This document shows positions 58,911 to 64,000 of a stretch of DNA of 64,000 nt, piece by piece. How positions within the stretch are numbered: the first letter of the stretch is position 1; every line of letters starts with the position of its first letter. Both the position numbers and the translations under genes were made by a program. The stretch is from Lucifuga dentata. Its lineage: Eukaryota; Chordata; Actinopteri; Ophidiiformes; Bythitidae. Below the pieces are notes generated by a model. That model ran no database searches and was not told where the DNA came from. It saw only the letters and a program-made list of their open reading frames with translations. Where the stretch lies: positions 45,275-109,274 of the forward strand of contig VXCM01001399.1 of assembly GCA_014773175.1 (NCBI GenBank), read 5' to 3'.

Positions 58911-61900
58911 CTGACACTCAAAACAATCATAGGTTACTTATATGTCACATATTGACAAAAATAATTCATGAATAAAGGAAGAAAAGTCATAATCGTATAC
59001 TTTACCTATGAAAATTAACCCAAAGCAAATTACTTTACACCTTTCAGACAATATATTCTCATTATAGAAATTACATACAATGCAAGAACAAGTTGAGCTG
59101 AATTGAAAATACACAGATAACCCCACTTCATATAGGAATACATATAAAACAGTTACTCAGAGAATTGCGATATATTGTGTATGTACATTTAAATGTATAT
59201 ACAAGTTCTGTAACTTTTTTTTTGCTTGGTTCTCTTTTGTACAAATATTTTTCGGATGGATTAATAAATGCACCCACCAGCTTATCAGGGCTCAGTGAAT
59301 ACAGTCGTAAATATAAATGATGGATAGAGAGTATTTTCCGCTGATATGTAAATGTACCTCAATACTACTACTAATAATAAGCGCTAACAAATCCGTTGAT
59401 CAAATAGAGGTCTGCTTGCATAATAAGCTGGTTATGGAAAATACCAAAACCAAATGAAACAAAAATATATCAAAGTCACATCTTCTTCCTTTATATTTTA
59501 ATTTTTTTAACAGTAAGCATAATAAAATGTTTCAGACCTCTGTCACATTTACTCGTATAGCTATTTACACGTTGTGTCTGTATCGTTTAAGCCTTGATAA
59601 GCTGACACAGGAACAGTAACAATGCTAATTTCTCTGTAAACGGTACACAGACCTGTGCAGATTCAGAGGAACGACTCCAGATGACGAAACTCAAACATGT
59701 CCCTGTAAGAACACGACTTCAAGCACGCAACGAAACACATCCTCAGGTCAGTTTTGGCATATTTTTTGGGGAAATATTTACACGATCGTATTCGTTCTCC
59801 ATATAAATTGATCTTTCAGTATCAGGAAGCGCACACAACTGTATATGCTATTTTTGGGAATAACTTGGAATTTAGGAGGTGATAAATGTCAGTGAAGTCA
59901 AGCAAGAGCGCTAACAGATGAATTTGTCCGATTGGTCAATTTACACAATATACAATTTGACGATACGATTTAAAGTCACTTTTTGACAGATTTTGGCTCC
60001 TACTGTGTCTACGGTTAACTACAGACTCAGATACTTTATAAGAACGATATCAATATCAATATTTGAAATTAAGAAAAATCTGATAACAATGTATCAGCAC
60101 AGAAAACAAAGATTTTGACAGATTCCTCAAATTTAGTTAACTGCAGGATATTTTACAGCTATTTGATATAATTTACTATCAAAAAAGACAGTTATAATAA
60201 ATAAACACAACATGAAATTTTAAACATTAAAATTTGCTTGAAATTTGTTTATTAAAGATATAACAGATATTAAACTTGAATTAAGGTATTTTAGGGGTTT
60301 AACTCTCTGGGGCCTAAACTCATTTTGCAGTTTTATTTTTCATTCAATTTAGTTGTCATTTGCCAACTTTAAAAATTGTTTACTGGACAGAGTTGTATCT
60401 GCGGTTGTCAGTCTATCTAGTTTTCTACTTCTTCATTCTCTAATTTATAGAAAAAAAGGGACAAAGTTAGGAAAGGAAAAAAAAATTTAGTCTAAAATAA
60501 AAGATTGATTTTTTTAATCAAATAATCATTTTATACTTAATTTATAAAAAAAAAAATCAACTTGAAGTCTTGAAATCAGGAATTTTTAAAAGATAAATTC
60601 CCCTCATGCCAACTGTTATATCTGACAAATATAACAGCCAAAATCAATGAAGAGTAAAACTGTAAAAATGACTTCAGACTCCCGAGGATCAGATCTGTTG
60701 ATCAGCAATTTTATTTTTCTGTATCTGTAACCTTACAGGCTTATACTGATATCTCTGTGATATGCAATATCGGATTACTGATTTATCAGTTTTTATTTTT
60801 TAATTTTTTATTGTTAACATTGAATCGTGCTTTTTGCATTTTGTTGTTGCAGCCCTGAAAACTCTTTTTCCCTCTCAAACTTGATATCTCTGATAAATCC
60901 TGACAATTTCTCACTTTTAGGAAAATCTAATTGCATATATTGTATATTAAATCATTAGCGTGTGCAGTCCCTTTGCTCAGATATTAGAGAACAAATACTC
61001 CCAAAAGTCATCATAGTCCTTTAATACCTGCTTGGCTGCTGCTTGATCTGGGCTCATAATGTGTCTGTTTTAATTTTTCATACCATATCTGAGGTCAGAG
61101 TGTCCTTAACACTGCCATGATGTTATTACAGGGACCCAGAGTAACGTCATGTAAAACTATTGGCTTACTGCAAACTACAGTGTGTTAGCGAACTGCATTC
61201 GCCTCTGCTTTGTTTCTCTCTCACCTCCCTCACACACGGACACACACATTCTAATGCATATACTGTATATAGCACATAGGCGCACACACACATTCAGAAA
61301 AGAAAAAAAGTCTATTTCTTCCGTCTAGCTTATTAATCGTGGTCACTAGCCGAACGCCCACACGTGGACTCTGCTGCAGAGTTCATGTGAGAACCTCCTA
61401 CAAATGCACAGACCGCTTCTCTCATTTTTAAAATGGTAAAAATAATACCCAAAGTCTGTTTTTTTACTTATATAAAAACCCCAAATGGTGTGTGCATACT
61501 AGCATAGAAAAGGAAGAACAACGTTTGTTTACCCACATAAAGATTTTCTTTGACTCATGAGATAATGTTTTTTTTTTTTTTAAATATACAACATTACTCT
61601 ATCATCTTTACATCTTGACTAAACGTAACTAGCTGTATATGATACTTTTTCATAAATATGTCATCTCGGAAATTATCGAAAAACAAAACCGATAAAGTGC
61701 AACGAACAGATTCTGAGACCACAAAACACTTCTGTGAGTACATTTAAATTAAATATTATTGGCAATACTTTGTCAATTGAGTTGTATTTAGCTGCACTGA
61801 AATCTTGAGAGCTTTAACAGTAGCTACACACACTTTTTCAATCCACCTCACATAGCACAAGTTGTAATATAAGTCAATGTGATGAGTGTATGTCAGCTAA

Positions 61901-62540
61901 GAGGCCAGTACCGCTACACTCTGTACATATTTTAACTCCTGGGTGGTTTTATATATAATATGTTGCTGTACTTGTGGTACATTTTGTGTGTGTATACAGT
62001 GTCTAATGTGTTATACAGTAAATGTCTACATATATATATATATATAATACAGTAGCTTTGAGAAAGAACAATAGTACCGTCTTTATTTTAACATCCTCTC
62101 TTGCGATCTCCACTTCGACAAAATCAATGCAAAACTTTAGAAAGCCATGTAGCAAAGAGGACGGAGCTGCTGGTTGAGTTGGAGATGCACTATCCTGCCT
62201 GCTGAGAGGGATCAGCGCTTTGTGATTTGCTCTAAGTTTCAGTTAGCTTATCCTGAGGTAAAACATTTTGTGCAATGCTTAAAAAAACCCCGGTAACCAG
62301 TATAGGAGAACAGCCTGTCGGTGCACAAGTTGGGTGAGAAATAGTGTTACGGTGCATCTTTGAGTACGTTAATCTGCCTCGTTGTGTCGGTGAGGAGATG
62401 CATGTCTTCTACAAATGAAGCTTGTATGGAAGTCTTTTGCGTTCAGCGATTATGTTTTGGTGGGGAATGTAACACTTCCTGGATTATGTTTTTCTTCAAT
62501 GAGGTTTTTTGCAAGGCCGCTAAAGTGGGGTTAAGGTACG
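58911..62540 (-). other. Element-poor AT-rich tract, candidate long 3' UTR
   Basis: 3.6 kb without any recognised transposon and with almost no long microsatellite (only a short TA run near 62027-62046), ending leftward at a good minus-strand poly(A) signal. Composition, T-runs and lack of open frames fit a long neural-type 3' UTR. No stop codon or acceptor upstream could be fixed, so the gene is unknown. Confidence 0.35.
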
Positions 62541-63055
62541 TTAAAGGACCGCTCCTGTGGTTTTTGTATGTTTCAACCCAAAAAATACCACCTGCATACA
62601 CATTACGTTACTGACAACCATTTTCCAACATAAAACCATATTTTACTTTTCGTGTTATTTTGCCAAATCCCCTAATCTTTCTAAATCAAAAGTTCAGGTG
62701 ATACACCCACCTTAAAATTCAATGCTTCACCTGCACGGTCATTTTAATTTCACAATAAAAGCAGTCTTCTCCTGGGATTATATTCCCTTGTGGAGAAATA
62801 CATTTTCTTCTGTTTAGCCCCACGCTGAAGCCGTGTTGAAATGCTGAAATTATGTTACTCGACAAATTTTTATTTTATTACGTCAGGTTCGTTGTGAAGG
62901 ATTACTTAACTCAAGCACCTTTCAAATCTCAAATTGATTTTTATAATGGTAGTGGAATGAATTTGAACTAATGAAAGTTTGGAAAGTAGGAAAACAATTC
63001 TAAAATTTATCTCTACAGTTTTTGAAAATGGTTAGCAGCATATATATATATATAT
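62541..63055 (-). mobile_element. TTAA MITE family P1, copy G (inverted, right end decayed)
   Basis: Starts ttaaaggaccgctcc with cattacgttactgacaacca; contains tgatacacccaccttaaaat and gggattatattcccttgtgg. The far inverted repeat has decayed into a TA run near 63040. Confidence 0.75.
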
Positions 63056-64000
63056 TGGGATGTAGTTAACGACTCCATGACTTTGAGCTGCTGCAAAGGA
63101 AAATTAGGAATCGTTAGAGAATCGTGATGAAATCTTTGATGGTCAAAACAAAATGATGGCCGTAGCTCGCAGTATGAGACGCGTGTACCGACGGCCAATT
63201 TAGCCCTCAGATAGTGCTTTTCCACCCAGGTAGAGAAGACAAAAGACAGTTCTGTGCAAAGTGGGCGTGGCCTGTTCTTTTGTTGATCTGCCTTAAGTCT
63301 TTAAAGTAAACGGGCCTTAACTTTTCACTGCATGCAATCCAGCCACTGTTACGTTCCCCCCAAAAAACCATAATCACTAACACAAAATATTTGCAGATAA
63401 ACTTAATTCATAGGAGACTCGGCTGAGATATGAGCAGTGTGAGTCCAAAACAGAAATCTGACCTCCATGGCCCTTTAGTCTGCATGCTGTCATACCACAG
63501 TACAGCTTGTAAGGCTCCACTGCACAAGTGCACAACAGTAAAACACTCCAACGTTTAAAAAAAAACAAAAAAAACAAAAAGCAATCAGAGCAGTGCCGTC
63601 CTGTGAACTAAGAGCCACTAAGACACGTTATCAGAGTTTAGATTGAGCTCTCCACTTCTGTTACGTTAGAGGTTATAAAAGTAATTTGCTGGGATGGATC
63701 AGGGATCTGTGTTGATCTGGTCCTACGTGATACTTTCTTGGTTTGTCAAGTTACAGAATGTCCCAGTGTATTCTTAGTCAGATGACGGCAGCTGCATACA
63801 CACACCTCTGAGCATGCATCATGCGTGCTGCAGGAGGCTCACATTAGTTATGGTGACACAGCACCCATATACAGCAATCAAGATAATGCACATGTGCATA
63901 AAACTTTCCAAAAGAAACCAAAAGCACAAAATGAATAGAAAAGAAGAGCAGACCAATGATGACATCAAAAAGGTTGTTGTAGAAATATCGGCTTGGGGGG
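63056..64000. other. Non-coding stretch at the window end
   Basis: No repeat family or coding exon recognised. A weak minus-strand frame starts at the very end (RYFYNNLFDVIIGLLFFSIH), hydrophobic but without splice support, and is not called. The window ends in a G6 run. Confidence 0.4.

Noticed and set aside
63860..64000. Hydrophobic minus-strand frame at the window edge (RYFYNNLFDVIIGLLFFSIH)
   Set aside because: Resembles a membrane segment only loosely; it is cut by the window edge and has no splice site to support it.
1..64000. CRISPR arrays, operons, prokaryotic mobile elements
   Set aside because: Nothing of this kind; composition, introns and repeats are vertebrate.

Overview
The window comes from a vertebrate nuclear genome, almost certainly a teleost fish. 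It has long AT-rich introns and intergenic DNA, many fish-type DNA transposon relics, abundant microsatellites, and intron-split coding sequence closest to vertebrate GRIN2C. It is draft assembly: there is a 129-N gap in a poly-G tract and about two dozen single Ns. Nine of the single Ns sit between two near-identical copies of the same 62-100 bp, which looks like contig ends that were never merged.

The only confidently identified gene is grin2c, the GluN2C NMDA-receptor subunit, on the minus strand (transcription runs right to left). Three coding exons are present: exon 1 (17180-17617, signal peptide and start of the amino-terminal domain), exon 2 (7474-8066) and exon 3 (2588-2702). Their junctions are canonical and the phases agree (0, then 2). 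Together they encode about 382 residues, most of the amino-terminal domain. The ligand-binding, channel and C-terminal exons lie beyond base 1. A good acceptor 16 bases upstream of the ATG implies at least one 5' noncoding exon further right. I could not place it.

From 17.6 to about 51.6 kb I find no coding gene. This stretch holds TTAA-flanked MITEs, a dead Tc1/mariner element, foldback elements, microsatellites, a small retroposed insertion, a CpG-richer patch with splice-donor-like sites (23.26-23.84 kb), and repeat-poor DNA at 46.4-49.3 kb that resembles a conserved regulatory region. A degenerate Penelope-like retroelement relic sits in grin2c intron 2.

The right part (51.6-64 kb) looks like the 3' portions of one or two minus-strand transcripts. 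There are poly(A) signals on that strand at 51637-51642 and 58905-58910, each followed by GT-rich sequence, a strong splice acceptor near 56711, and a long element-poor AT-rich tract (58.9-62.5 kb). I cannot name this gene.

The most notable non-genic signals are three different short-element families that all begin TTAAAGG and are bounded by TTAA (piggyBac-like), a 219-bp palindrome 71 bases inside the exon 2 donor of grin2c that should fold in the pre-mRNA, and the systematic k-mer-sized duplications around single Ns. I found no convincing evidence of a wholly new biological system.
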